Of a DNA stretch of 64,000 nt, positions 1 through 8,418 are shown in pieces. The DNA comes from an uncultured Tropicimonas sp. (GTDB taxonomy: Bacteria; Pseudomonadota; Alphaproteobacteria; Rhodobacterales; Rhodobacteraceae): positions 62,001 through 126,000 of the forward strand of contig CANMIP010000012.1 of NCBI GenBank assembly GCA_947497945.1, given 5' to 3'. Positions within the stretch are counted from its first letter, which is position 1. Each line of letters opens with the position of its first letter. The notes under the pieces are model-generated. The model saw nothing but the letters and a program-made list of their open reading frames with translations. It was not told the DNA's origin and did not search any database. Made by a program: the position numbers and the translations under genes.

Positions 1-922
1 TCCAGCCCTCGAGTTCCATTGGCGTCCAGACCTGCCCGGTTTCCGCGATCGTGACCGGCGCGCCGGCATCCTTCGCGGCGGCCTGGGCGTCATCCTTGAG
101 CGAGGCCAGCAGGATGCGCTTTCCTGCCTCGGCATACATGACCCGCGCCACATCATCCTGGCGCCATCCCTTGAGGCGGATATTGGCCATCTCCCCCGTC
201 GTTCCGATCAACTCGAACGGGGCGCCGGCCAGCACTTTTCCGGCCGCCATCTGTCCGGCGTCGTCGAGAAAATAGGCCTGCGTTTCGAACGGGTGGACGA
301 TCTCCGCCTGCCCCGGGATCTGCCCGATGGACTTTTCGAACGCGGCATAGGCCGCGGCGGCGAGAGACCCCATATCCGGCATCCGGTGGACCAGCCCCTT
401 GTGGCAGGAAATGCAGGTATCGCCCTCCTCCATCGCCTTGGGATGCTGTTTCTGTGCGTCCGTCTTCTGGGACGGCACCAGCATGTCCTCGAAGGCGTGG
501 CAGTTGCGGCAGGTCTGCGAATCCGTCCGCTCCATTTCGTGCCAGACGCGCTGTGCCAGCTCCAACCGCTTGTCCTCGAACTTCTTCGGCGTATCGATCG
601 TGCCGCGATACTCGGCCCAGAGATCCCGTGTCGCCTTGACCTTGGCGACCACATACTCGTCCCAGGGCTCCGGGACATGGCAATCGGTGCAGATGGCCTT
701 GACGCCGGAACTGTTCTGGTAGTGGCTCGAGGTCTTGTACTCCTCGTAGGCCGTGTTCATCGAATGACACGAAACACAGAACTCGATGTTGTCGGTGATA
801 TGCATCGCCGTATGAAAGCCCCCCCAAAAGAGGACACCGGCAAAGAAGAAGATGGCGGCGATGAGGCTCCAGGCCAGGGCGGATGGTCGGGTGAGCCACA
901 CCCAGAACCGAGATGTGGACAT
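1..922 (-). CDS. torC: TorC-like multiheme c-type cytochrome (NapC/NirT family), 3' part cut by window edge
   Basis: This is a membrane-anchored cytochrome that passes electrons from quinol to a periplasmic TMAO/DMSO reductase. From the ATG at 922 (preceded by GGGAG), 307 codons are visible. They show a short N-terminal cytoplasmic stretch, one transmembrane anchor at about residues 15-36, and four CxxCH haem motifs with cysteines at about 49, 78, 138 and 170. The reading then continues well past the tetrahaem NapC core with no stop before the window edge. That C-terminal extension is the TorC/TorY arrangement, in which a fifth haem lies near the C terminus; here that part is outside the window. 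The gene is divergent from torA, which supports the TorC reading over NapC or NirT. TorY or DorC are the alternative names. Confidence 0.88.
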   Translation of the reverse strand, partial: MSTSRFWVWLTRPSALAWSLIAAIFFFAGVLFWGGFHTAMHITDNIEFCVSCHSMNTAYEEYKTSSHYQNSSGVKAICTDCHVPEPWDEYVVAKVKATRDLWAEYRGTIDTPKKFEDKRLELAQRVWHEMERTDSQTCRNCHAFEDMLVPSQKTDAQKQHPKAMEEGDTCISCHKGLVHRMPDMGSLAAAAYAAFEKSIGQIPGQAEIVHPFETQAYFLDDAGQMAAGKVLAGAPFELIGTTGEMANIRLKGWRQDDVARVMYAEAGKRILLASLKDDAQAAAKDAGAPVTIAETGQVWTPMELEGW

Positions 923-1155
923 GCTTTGCTCCCTTTCCATCCGTCCTACGCGCGCGGTTTGGTCTGATCAAAGGTCAAAATGACGCATTTGAAAAACAGC
1001 TTTTTTCGATCTCTTCCAATGACAGCTTTCGGGCAGGTGTCTAACCTCGGTCTCGGATCTTCCGGTCCTGAAGCCGGCAACACGACTCGTATGTCCAACC
1101 CATACCCGCCGCGCCCGACTCCCGACTGGTGACACAGATTGAGGAGGTAGATCCC
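923..1155. promoter_or_regulatory. Divergent torC/torA intergenic region
   Basis: This 233-bp region holds the start regions of both tor genes. It contains an AT-rich patch (about 985-1020) in an otherwise GC-rich setting, consistent with promoter DNA. Around 964-980 there is a TGATCAAAGGTCAAA stretch that resembles an FnrL half-site pair, but the spacing is 5 instead of 4 bases, so it is not called as a box. No clear TorR-type boxes were recognised. Confidence 0.4.
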
Positions 1156-3588
1156 ATGGCAAGCGCCAATCCGTTGTATCTGTCCCGCCGGGGTTTCCTC
1201 GGCACAACCGTCGCCGCGGGCGCTCTCGCGGCCGTAGGAGCGCCGTTTACGGCAAGGATCGCCGGTGCGGCAGCACCTGAAGGCATCCTCACCGCCGCCC
1301 ATTGGGGGGTGATGCGGGCCACCGTGAAGGACGGCATCTTCGTCTCCGCCGTTCCCTTCGAGAAGGACCCCTTCCCGAATGTGGACATGATCGCATCCAC
1401 GCCGAGCATGGTGCATGACAAGGCCCGCATCGAGTATCCGATGGTCCGCAAGGGCTTCCTCGAAAAGGGGTATCAGAGTGACACCTCTGAGCGCGGCAAG
1501 GGCGAGTTCGTCCGCGTGAGCTGGGATGAGGCGCTGGACCTCGTCGCCGCCGAGATGAAGCGGGTGAAGGACGATTACGGCCCCGCGAGTTTCTATGTCG
1601 GCAACATGGGCTGGAAGAGCTCGGGCCGGCTGCACAATCCGCGTGCCTCGCTGGTGCGGCTGATGAACCTGCATGGCGGGTTCTCCGCGCCGCTGGGCGA
1701 CTATTCCACCGGTGCCGCGCAGGGGATCATGCCGCATGTGATGGGCGGGCTCGAAGTCTACTCGCCGCAATCGGCCTGGCCGGGTGTGGCCGAGAATGCC
1801 GAATTGCTGGTCATCTGGGGCTCCGACCCGTTGGTCACCCTCAAGATCGGCTTCGCCCCGCCGGACCACCAGGCCCTCAAGGGCTTCGAAGCTTTCAAGG
1901 AAAAGGGCATCGAGACCGTCGTCATCGATCCGAAGAAGACCAAGACCGCCAAATATCTCGGTGCCGAATGGATCGCTCCGCGACCGCAATCGGATGTCGC
2001 GATGATGCTCGGCGTGGCCCATACTCTCTATACTGAAGGGCTGCACGATCAGGACTTCCTCGACGAATACACTGTCGGCTTCGACAAGTTCTTGCCCTAC
2101 CTGACCGGCGAGAGCGACGGCCAGCCGAAGGATGCCGACTGGGCCGCCGAAATCGCGGAGGTCGATGCCGAGACGATCCGGACGCTCGCCCGCAAGATGG
2201 CCGAGAAGCGGACCTTCCTCATGGGTGGCTGGGCGCTGCAACGCACGGAAAACGGGGAGCAGACCTACTGGATGCTGGTCACGCTCGCTTCCATGCTGGG
2301 CGAGATCGGCCTGCCGGGGGGCGGCTTCTCCGTCGGGTATCACTACAACTCCACCAGCGCGCCGCGCGCCACGGGCGGGGGCCTGCCGGGCCTGTCGGGG
2401 GGCGAGCCGCCCGCAGACATGCCGCCGCGCATCCCCTGCGCCCGTATCGCCGACATGTTGATGAATCCGGGCGCGGAACTCGACTTCAACGGCAAGAAGA
2501 TGACCTATCCGGATATCCGGATGATCCTGTGGGCCGGCGGCAACCCGTTCAGCCATCACCAGGACCGCAACAAGCTCATCGAGGCCTGGCGCAAGCCCGA
2601 AGTGGTGGTGATCCAGGAGCCCTGGTGGACCACGACGGCACGTTTCGCCGACATCGTACTGCCCGCGACGACGCCCTTCGAGCGCGACGATATCGAGATC
2701 TGCGGCGACTATTCACGGCAGTTCATCATCCCGATGCACAAGCTCGTGGAACCGCAGGGCGAGGCGCGCAACGATTACGACATCGCCGCGGATCTTGCGG
2801 ACCGGCTCGGCTATGGCGCCAGGTTCAACCGCAAGGAGCAGCTTGCCGAGATCGAGAGCTTCTACAATGCCTGCGTCGATCAGGCCGCGAAGGTTGGCGA
2901 AGAGATGCCGCCCTTTGCCGAGTTCTGGGAGAGCGGAGGATTCCACGAGTTCCCCGTTGCCGAAAAGGCCGGAAACTGGGTCCGGCATGCCGATTTCCGT
3001 GAAGATCCGGATATCGAGTCGCTCGGGACACCGTCGGGCCGCATCGAGATCTTCTCCTCGAAGGTCGAGAGCTTCGGTTATGAGGGAATCGCAGGCCACG
3101 CACAGTGGATCGCACCGACCGAATGGCTTGGCAGCGATGCCTCCGGCGCGATGCTCCACATGATCAGCCCGCACCCGGAATATCGCATCCACAGCCAGAT
3201 GAACTCGGCGGATCTGCGCGAGAAATATGCGGTGCAGGGGCGCGAGCCGATCGAGATCAGCGCGGCGGATGCCAGCAAGCGTGGCATTGCCGATGGCGAC
3301 GTGGTGCGCGTCTTCAACGATCGCGGACAGGCCCTGGCCGGCGCCGTGGTCACCGAGGACCTGCTGCCGGGCGTGGTGCGGCTGTGCGAAGGTGCCTGGT
3401 ACGATCCGGACAAGCCCGGTGAGATCGGCGCGCTGGACAAGTACGGCTCGCCCAACACGCTCACCCGCGATGTGCCAAGCTCCAGGATCGGCCAGGCCAC
3501 CACGGCACATACGGCGCTGGTTCAGGTCGAGAAATTCGAAGGCGACCTGCCGGATATCACGACGTTTGACGCCCCTGTGGCGAGCTGA
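1156..3588 (+). CDS. torA: Trimethylamine-N-oxide reductase, molybdopterin catalytic subunit
   Basis: This periplasmic Mo-bis-MGD enzyme reduces TMAO (possibly also DMSO) as an anaerobic electron acceptor. The ATG at 1156 follows a strong GAGGAGG; an in-frame upstream start at 1129 lacks such a site. The 810-aa product starts with a Tat signal (S10-R11-R12-G-F-L-G). The Mo-ligand serine is S184 in GDYSTGAAQ, and W153 matches the conserved active-site Trp. The position of the DMSO-reductase-specific Tyr (Tyr114 in the Rhodobacter enzyme) is Met151 here. That Tyr is absent from TorA-type enzymes, so this favours TMAO over DMSO. Length and the closing FDAPVAS-type tail resemble E. coli TorA. No TorD chaperone or TorSTR sensor is visible nearby. 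Confidence 0.92.
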   Translation: MASANPLYLSRRGFLGTTVAAGALAAVGAPFTARIAGAAAPEGILTAAHWGVMRATVKDGIFVSAVPFEKDPFPNVDMIASTPSMVHDKARIEYPMVRKGFLEKGYQSDTSERGKGEFVRVSWDEALDLVAAEMKRVKDDYGPASFYVGNMGWKSSGRLHNPRASLVRLMNLHGGFSAPLGDYSTGAAQGIMPHVMGGLEVYSPQSAWPGVAENAELLVIWGSDPLVTLKIGFAPPDHQALKGFEAFKEKGIETVVIDPKKTKTAKYLGAEWIAPRPQSDVAMMLGVAHTLYTEGLHDQDFLDEYTVGFDKFLPYLTGESDGQPKDADWAAEIAEVDAETIRTLARKMAEKRTFLMGGWALQRTENGEQTYWMLVTLASMLGEIGLPGGGFSVGYHYNSTSAPRATGGGLPGLSGGEPPADMPPRIPCARIADMLMNPGAELDFNGKKMTYPDIRMILWAGGNPFSHHQDRNKLIEAWRKPEVVVIQEPWWTTTARFADIVLPATTPFERDDIEICGDYSRQFIIPMHKLVEPQGEARNDYDIAADLADRLGYGARFNRKEQLAEIESFYNACVDQAAKVGEEMPPFAEFWESGGFHEFPVAEKAGNWVRHADFREDPDIESLGTPSGRIEIFSSKVESFGYEGIAGHAQWIAPTEWLGSDASGAMLHMISPHPEYRIHSQMNSADLREKYAVQGREPIEISAADASKRGIADGDVVRVFNDRGQALAGAVVTEDLLPGVVRLCEGAWYDPDKPGEIGALDKYGSPNTLTRDVPSSRIGQATTAHTALVQVEKFEGDLPDITTFDAPVAS

Positions 3589-3610
3589 CGAGCAGGAACC
3601 GATGCAACAT

Positions 3611-3635
3611 GGAAGGGCCCTGACAGGGCCCTTCC
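3611..3635 (+). terminator. Hairpin terminator after torA
   Basis: A perfect 10-bp stem (GGAAGGGCCC / GGGCCCTTCC) with a TGACA loop lies 22 bases after the torA stop. The T-tract is weak (AGCTTTGG follows), but the position at the end of the transcript supports a terminator. The remaining gap to 3807 shows nothing else recognisable. Confidence 0.6.
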
Positions 3636-3807
3636 AGCTTTGGTCGCCCCGGGACATCCGGCGGCTCACGCGACGGCCGGGCACGGCCCGGGGCTGCCTG
3701 GGATGCGCTGCCAGAGCGAGGTCCGGGAAAGGTCGCGCAACACGCTTTGGAAGCCCCCCTGGCTTTGCAGGATCGCGGAAACTCCACACTCGCTATCGGG
3801 GCAGGAT

Positions 3808-4461
3808 CTATCGAATGGTCTTGAGGCCGGCCATCAGGCTGTGAAACTTCTCGCCCTGCACTGCCACATGGTCGCGCATCGCCCGCGCAGCGGCATCGGC
3901 ATCATTCTGCTTTATGCCCTGGACGATGGTTTCGTGTTCGCTCAAGGACTCCTTCATACGTCCCCGGGCGCCAAGCTGTTTGCGGCGAAACGGGGTCAGG
4001 CGCTTCTGCAACCTTGCGGTTTCCCGCCTGAGAAATCCGTTTCCCGCTTCCTGGTAGATGATTTGGTGAAAGCGCTCGTTTTCGGCGTAATAGGTGTCGA
4101 TTTCCCCGGAGCCCACGGCGTCGCGACATTTGCTGTTGGCATCGATCAGGCGTTCCAACCCATCTTCCGAAATCCTGCGCGCCGCAAGACGGGCGCAGGA
4201 GGATTCCATCTCTGCCATGACCTCGAACATCTCCATGAGGTCCAGCGGTCCCAGTTGATGAACGAATGCCCCCCGCCGGGGCACGAGTTCCACCAGGCCC
4301 GATTGCGCAAGTCTTTGCAGGGCTTCGCGAAGCGGTGTGCGCGAGACCTCGAAACGGTCGGCAAGACGCACTTCGTCCAGCTTTTCTCCATTGGACAAGG
4401 TGCCGTCGAAGATCAGGTCTTCGAGTTCGTGAACAATGTTTTCGACACGCGAGGAAGTCAT
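3808..4461 (-). CDS. GntR family (FCD subfamily) transcriptional regulator
   Basis: This is a 217-aa DNA-binding repressor or activator with an N-terminal winged helix-turn-helix. The GntR signature (LADRFEVSRTPLREALQRL) is at about residues 33-51. An all-helical FCD ligand-binding domain follows, including a FHQIIYQEAGN stretch and a late DH..VQ helix with likely metal/ligand histidines. It is divergent from the TRAP transporter genes, so it probably controls them in response to their substrate. The inverted repeat over the TRAP promoter is a candidate operator. The ligand cannot be told from sequence. Confidence 0.88.
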   Translation of the reverse strand: MTSSRVENIVHELEDLIFDGTLSNGEKLDEVRLADRFEVSRTPLREALQRLAQSGLVELVPRRGAFVHQLGPLDLMEMFEVMAEMESSCARLAARRISEDGLERLIDANSKCRDAVGSGEIDTYYAENERFHQIIYQEAGNGFLRRETARLQKRLTPFRRKQLGARGRMKESLSEHETIVQGIKQNDADAAARAMRDHVAVQGEKFHSLMAGLKTIR

Positions 4462-4521
4462 GATCGGAGTCTATCCTTCCAAGCCAAAAATGCAATCGGG
4501 CTCTTCTTGCATGCAGGATTG

Positions 4522-4549
4522 TTGACTTGAAATATGTCTGTCACATAAT
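4522..4549 (+). promoter_or_regulatory. Sigma70-type promoter with overlapping inverted repeat, TRAP operon
   Basis: TTGACT (4522-4527) and CATAAT (4544-4549) are separated by 16 bases, close to the sigma70 consensus and unusually clean for this GC-rich genome. An imperfect palindrome, ATGT-CTGTC-ACAT (4534-4546), lies in the spacer and runs into the -10. That position would suit repression by the divergent GntR protein. The binding itself is inference. Confidence 0.55.
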
Positions 4550-4594
4550 GCCGGCGTGAACCGGTACCCATTGGTTCACCAAAGGGAGGACATC

Positions 4595-5581
4595 GTGAAA
4601 ACCACACTTGGAACCGCTGCGGCGGCTTTTTCTATTGCAATCGCGGGATCGGTGGCGGGAGCGACTGAACTTCGCCTGTCTCACCAATGGTCCAACAAGG
4701 ACGTGCGCCACCAGGTGGCGCAGATCGTGGCCGATGAGGTGGCCGCAGCCGATGTGGACCTGGAGATCAAGATCTTCGGCTCCAAATCGCTGTTCGCGCC
4801 GCGTGAACAATACAAGCCGCTGAGCCGCGGGCAGCTGGACATGACGGTTCTGCCGCTCAGCTATGCCGGTGGCCAGCAACCCGCCTATAACCTGACCCTG
4901 ATGCCGGGGCTGGTGAAAAACCACGACCACGCGGCGCGCCTGAGTGACAGCCCCTTCATGGAGGCGCTCGAGGCCAAGATGGCCGAAGACGATGTGATGG
5001 TGCTGGTACATGGCTATCTTGCGGGCGGATTTGCCGGCAAGGACCAGTGCATCACCGGCCCGGACGACGTGAAGGGGCTCCAGACCCGTGCTGCCGGCAA
5101 GAGCTTCGAGCAGATGCTGGCGGGCGCAGGCGCGTCGATCGCGTCCATGGCATCGTCCGAAATCTACAACGCGATGCAGACGGGCGTTCTCAACGCCGCG
5201 AACACGTCGTCATCGTCCTTCGTGTCCTACCGGATCTACGAACAGGTATCCTGCTACACCCCGGCCTCCGATGTCGCGCTGTGGTTCATGTACCAGCCAC
5301 TTCTGATGAACAAATCCACCTTCGACGGCCTTTCCGAAGAGCAGCAGGCCGCGCTCCTGGCGGGCGCCGAGAAGGCGGAAGCGCATTACCTGGCCGAGGC
5401 GAAGAAGCAGGACGCGGCATCGGTCGAGGTCTTCAAGGAAGCCGGTGTCGAGATCGCCGAAATGACGGCCGAGGATTTCGAAGCCTGGCGCGCGATCGCC
5501 CAGGACACCTCCTACAAGTCATTCGTGAAAGAGGTTCCGGACGGACAGGCCCTGCTGGACCTCGCGCTCGCCGTCGAGTGA
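4595..5581 (+). CDS. dctP: TRAP transporter solute-binding protein, DctP family
   Basis: This is the periplasmic substrate receptor of a TRAP (sodium-coupled) uptake system. The GTG at 4595 is chosen because AGGGAGGA lies just upstream and the protein then starts with a normal signal peptide (MKTTLG, an Ala-rich core, cleavage near VAGA-TE). An upstream in-frame ATG at 4556 would put a charged stretch before the signal. The 328-aa length is typical of DctP. The mature part begins with ELRLSHQWS and contains the DctP core (LQTRAAGKSFEQML, a SSEIYNAMQTGVLNAAN stretch). It is followed by the small and large membrane subunits. The substrate is unknown, though family members bind C4-dicarboxylates, 2-oxoacids and sugar acids. 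Confidence 0.9.
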   Translation: MKTTLGTAAAAFSIAIAGSVAGATELRLSHQWSNKDVRHQVAQIVADEVAAADVDLEIKIFGSKSLFAPREQYKPLSRGQLDMTVLPLSYAGGQQPAYNLTLMPGLVKNHDHAARLSDSPFMEALEAKMAEDDVMVLVHGYLAGGFAGKDQCITGPDDVKGLQTRAAGKSFEQMLAGAGASIASMASSEIYNAMQTGVLNAANTSSSSFVSYRIYEQVSCYTPASDVALWFMYQPLLMNKSTFDGLSEEQQAALLAGAEKAEAHYLAEAKKQDAASVEVFKEAGVEIAEMTAEDFEAWRAIAQDTSYKSFVKEVPDGQALLDLALAVE

Positions 5582-5599
5582 CAGGCATTTGAGACAGCC

Positions 5600-5620
5600 G
5601 GGGCGGCGCCGCGCCGCCCC
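5600..5620 (+). other. Intercistronic GC hairpin between dctP and dctQ
   Basis: A nearly perfect palindrome (GGGGCGGCGC-C-GCGCCGCCCC) sits 18 bases after the dctP stop and about 35 bases before dctQ. In transporter operons such elements protect the upstream message and lower downstream transcription, giving more binding protein than membrane subunits. A T-run is absent, so it is probably not a full terminator. Confidence 0.6.
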
Positions 5621-5655
5621 GCGACCCCCTTAAAAAGAAATCTCCGGAGACACTC

Positions 5656-6204
5656 ATGGCGAGCCACAGCTCGGCAGCCGTTGCGCGTACAGGAAACAAC
5701 CCGTTCCTGAAGGCCGTGGCAGCCCTTTCAACCCTCGCCGGATGGTGTTCGGCGAGCATGATCGTCGCGGCCGTGGCGATCACCTGCCAGATGATCGTGA
5801 TCCGGTTTGTCTTCAACGGATCCACCGTCTGGCAGACCGAAGCCGTGATCTACCTGGTCATCGCGGCCACCCTTGTCGGCCTGCCCTATGTCCAGCGCCT
5901 GCGTGGCCATGTGAACGTCGATCTCGTCCCGATTTCCCTGCCGCCCCGGGCACGGTTCGCAATGGCGATCCTCACGTCGGTTCTGTCCATCGCCATCGTG
6001 GCGGTGATGTTCTGGTACGGATACGAGTACTGGCATTTCGCATGGGACCGCGGCTGGAGGTCCGACACCGTCTGGGGCGTCAAGCTCTGGATCCCCTATC
6101 TCGCCCTTCCCATCGGGTTCGGCTTGTTCCTGTTGCAACTGATCGCCGACCTGGTCGCCCTGCTCCTGGGGATCGAAAAGCCCTTTGGCATGGAGGTCGG
6201 TTGA
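5656..6204 (+). CDS. dctQ: TRAP transporter small permease, DctQ family
   Basis: This is a 182-aa inner-membrane subunit with four predicted transmembrane segments (about residues 31-52, 61-80, 100-122 and 145-170), the standard DctQ topology. The loop between the first two contains the typical FNGSTVWQTEA motif. The gene follows dctP after a hairpin, and its stop overlaps the start of the large subunit (TGATG), indicating translational coupling. The ATG has GGAGA upstream. Confidence 0.88.
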   Translation: MASHSSAAVARTGNNPFLKAVAALSTLAGWCSASMIVAAVAITCQMIVIRFVFNGSTVWQTEAVIYLVIAATLVGLPYVQRLRGHVNVDLVPISLPPRARFAMAILTSVLSIAIVAVMFWYGYEYWHFAWDRGWRSDTVWGVKLWIPYLALPIGFGLFLLQLIADLVALLLGIEKPFGMEVG

Positions 6205-7520
6205 TGGACCCGCTGTTCCTCGGCGCCCTCGTCGCCATCGTCACCATCCTCGTTCTGTTCTCCGGCGTCTCGGTGGCGATCGGCCTGCTGATCGTCTCGG
6301 CCGGCTTCCTGATCATCTTCGACGGCATGCGCTCGCTGGAGCTCATGCCGGAGATCCTGTTCGGAAAGCTCGACAATTTCGCGCTGCTCTCGATCCCGAT
6401 GTTTATCATCATGGGCGCGTCGATTGCCTCGACCCGTGCCGGCGCCGATCTCTACGAGGCGCTGGAGCGCTGGCTCTCCCGCGTGCCCGGCGGGCTGGTG
6501 GTCTCAAACCTCGGAGCCTGCGCTCTCTTTGCCGCCATGTCCGGCTCCAGCCCCGCCACCTGTGCAGCCATCGGCAAGATGGGCATCCCCGAGATGCGCA
6601 AGCGCGGTTACCCCGACGGCGTTGCAGCCGGGTCCGTTGCCGCCGGAGGGACGCTGGGCATCCTGATCCCGCCCTCGGTCACCATGATCGTCTATGGCAT
6701 CGCCACCGAGACCTCGATCGGCCGCCTGTTCCTTGCCGGGGTCTTCCCGGGGCTGATGCTGGTCGGGCTCTTCATGGCCTGGTCGCTCTACTCGACCTGG
6801 CGCTCGGGCGAGGCCTCCCGGCTCAGCGCCGGCAGCTACACATGGGCCGAGCGTTTCGAGATCCTGCCCCGTGTCCTGCCCTTCCTCGCGATCATTCTCG
6901 GCGTGCTCTACGCCATGTATGGAGGCATCGCGACCCCGTCCGAAACCGCCGCGGTCGGCGCCCTTCTGTGCCTGATGATTGCCATGATCATCTACAAGCT
7001 CTGGCGTCCCGCCGACCTCTGGGTCGTCCTGCGGGACAGCACCAAGGAATCGGTGATGATCCTGTTCATCATCGCCGCGGCCGGCGTCTTCAGCTACATG
7101 CTGTCGAGCCTCTTCATCACCCAGTCGATCGCCGAATGGATCGGAACGCTGGACGTGAACCGTTGGGTCCTGATGGGGGCGGTGAACCTCTTCCTGCTGG
7201 TTGCCGGGTTCTTCCTGCCGCCGGTTGCCGTGATCCTGATGGCCGCCCCGATCCTGCTGCCGATCATCACCAGCGCCGGGTTCGACCCGATCTGGTTCGC
7301 GGTTGTCCTGACGATCAACATGGAGATCGGCCTGATCTCGCCGCCGGTCGGACTGAACCTCTATGTCATCAATGGCATCGCCCCCGACATCCCGCTCAAG
7401 ACAATCCTGCTCGGCTCGCTGCCTTTCGTGGCCTGCATGGTGATCGCCATCATCCTGCTCTGCCTGTTCCCCGGCATCGCGACATGGTTGCCGAATGCGG
7501 TCATGGGAACGTCAATCTGA
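6204..7520 (+). CDS. dctM: TRAP transporter large permease, DctM family
   Basis: This 438-aa polytopic protein forms the transport channel of the TRAP system. The start ATG at 6204 overlaps the dctQ stop by one base; a longer open frame running upstream is not used. Typical DctM features are visible: an AAMSGSSPATCAAIGKM motif, GTLGILIPPSVTMIVYG, GGIATPSETAAVGAL and the late NMEIGLISPPVGLNLYV. About 12 hydrophobic segments are present. It completes the dctPQM operon; the regulator lies upstream in divergent orientation. Confidence 0.92.
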   Translation: MDPLFLGALVAIVTILVLFSGVSVAIGLLIVSAGFLIIFDGMRSLELMPEILFGKLDNFALLSIPMFIIMGASIASTRAGADLYEALERWLSRVPGGLVVSNLGACALFAAMSGSSPATCAAIGKMGIPEMRKRGYPDGVAAGSVAAGGTLGILIPPSVTMIVYGIATETSIGRLFLAGVFPGLMLVGLFMAWSLYSTWRSGEASRLSAGSYTWAERFEILPRVLPFLAIILGVLYAMYGGIATPSETAAVGALLCLMIAMIIYKLWRPADLWVVLRDSTKESVMILFIIAAAGVFSYMLSSLFITQSIAEWIGTLDVNRWVLMGAVNLFLLVAGFFLPPVAVILMAAPILLPIITSAGFDPIWFAVVLTINMEIGLISPPVGLNLYVINGIAPDIPLKTILLGSLPFVACMVIAIILLCLFPGIATWLPNAVMGTSI

Positions 7521-7612
7521 CGGGTTTGCGCCCGGCGGCGCCCTGTGAGAATTGGAACTGCCCGGTTTCACGCCAGCGGAAAACCGTTGGCGGTGAGACG
7601 GGGGACGCCCCC

Positions 7613-7639
7613 GCCCGGGCAAGGACAGCTTGCCCGGGC
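7613..7639. terminator. Hairpin between convergent dctM and serine protease genes
   Basis: An 11-bp perfect inverted repeat (GCCCGGGCAAG / CTTGCCCGGGC) with a GACAG loop lies between the ends of two converging genes, so it can serve both strands. There is no long T-tract on either side. The preceding 7521-7612 shows nothing else. Confidence 0.5.
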
Positions 7640-7656
7640 TACCTCACTTTTCGTGT

Positions 7657-8418
7657 TCACGGCAGCAAGGCAGCGTCTCCGACATAGGACACGACACTGG
7701 CATGGCTCGCGACGGCGATCGAGGACAGCGCCCCCTGCCCCATGCCCGAAAGCAGCCCCGCCACGCAAGTCGTACTGCCGTCCCGCACCAGGATCGGCGC
7801 GCCGGACCAGCCCTCCCGGACCTGGCAGCGGACCTCGACAAGGCTTCCGGTCTGCCCCAGCACGCTGCACGGACGCGACACCCCGCCACGTTCGGCAAGA
7901 AGCTCGACCATTTCCCCCGGCTGAAATTCCCGTTGCAGAAACCTCGGGCGCGGCCCTCCCGAGACCGGCGAGATCCGCATGCGGCCGACATCAAGCCCCG
8001 ACTGGCGCTGCGGATCGCCGGAGGCCATCGACCAGGCCTGGTTTACGCCGTTCGGCTGCGCGGCAACCCGGCTGCCATCCGCAAAGGTGACACTGCCCGG
8101 AGCGCCGCTGCCGGAGAGGCAATGGGCAGCTGTCAGCACCTGCCCGGCGCCGGAAAGAAATCCGTTGCACTGCAGCCCGTTCGCCGTCCTGACATCGACC
8201 ACGACCACACCCGACCGCGAGAGCGCCGAAACATCCTTGCGAGTCGTATTGGATGGCGCAGCGCCAGCCTGGCCAGAGGCCACCACATCCGGCCGCGACG
8301 CGGTCGCCTCGCCCATGAGGACATCGTCGACCGCCAGCAGCGGGTTGCAGGCTGCAAGCGTGGCGAGGGCGCAGGCAGCCAATGCGCTGCGCCCTCTCCC
8401 GTTCAGGCGTCCCGTCAC
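7657..8418 (-). CDS. Trypsin-like serine protease, predicted lipoprotein
   Basis: This is a 253-aa secreted endopeptidase-like protein with an S1-type catalytic triad: H99 in TAAHC, probably D143 in GLDVGRM, and S205 in GWSGAP. The N terminus has a hydrophobic stretch ending in LAAC (Cys24), a lipobox, so membrane anchoring in the periplasm is likely. Two cysteine pairs could form disulfides. The GTG start overlaps the stop of the upstream frameshifted gene (GTGA), so the two were probably one operon. The substrate is unknown, and triad spacing is compact for the family. Confidence 0.8.
   Translation of the reverse strand: MTGRLNGRGRSALAACALATLAACNPLLAVDDVLMGEATASRPDVVASGQAGAAPSNTTRKDVSALSRSGVVVVDVRTANGLQCNGFLSGAGQVLTAAHCLSGSGAPGSVTFADGSRVAAQPNGVNQAWSMASGDPQRQSGLDVGRMRISPVSGGPRPRFLQREFQPGEMVELLAERGGVSRPCSVLGQTGSLVEVRCQVREGWSGAPILVRDGSTTCVAGLLSGMGQGALSSIAVASHASVVSYVGDAALLP

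Noticed and set aside
964-980. FNR-like TGATCAAAGGTCAA stretch between torC and torA
   Set aside because: The half-sites are separated by 5 bases instead of 4 and the first half-site has a mismatch, so it does not meet the FnrL consensus.
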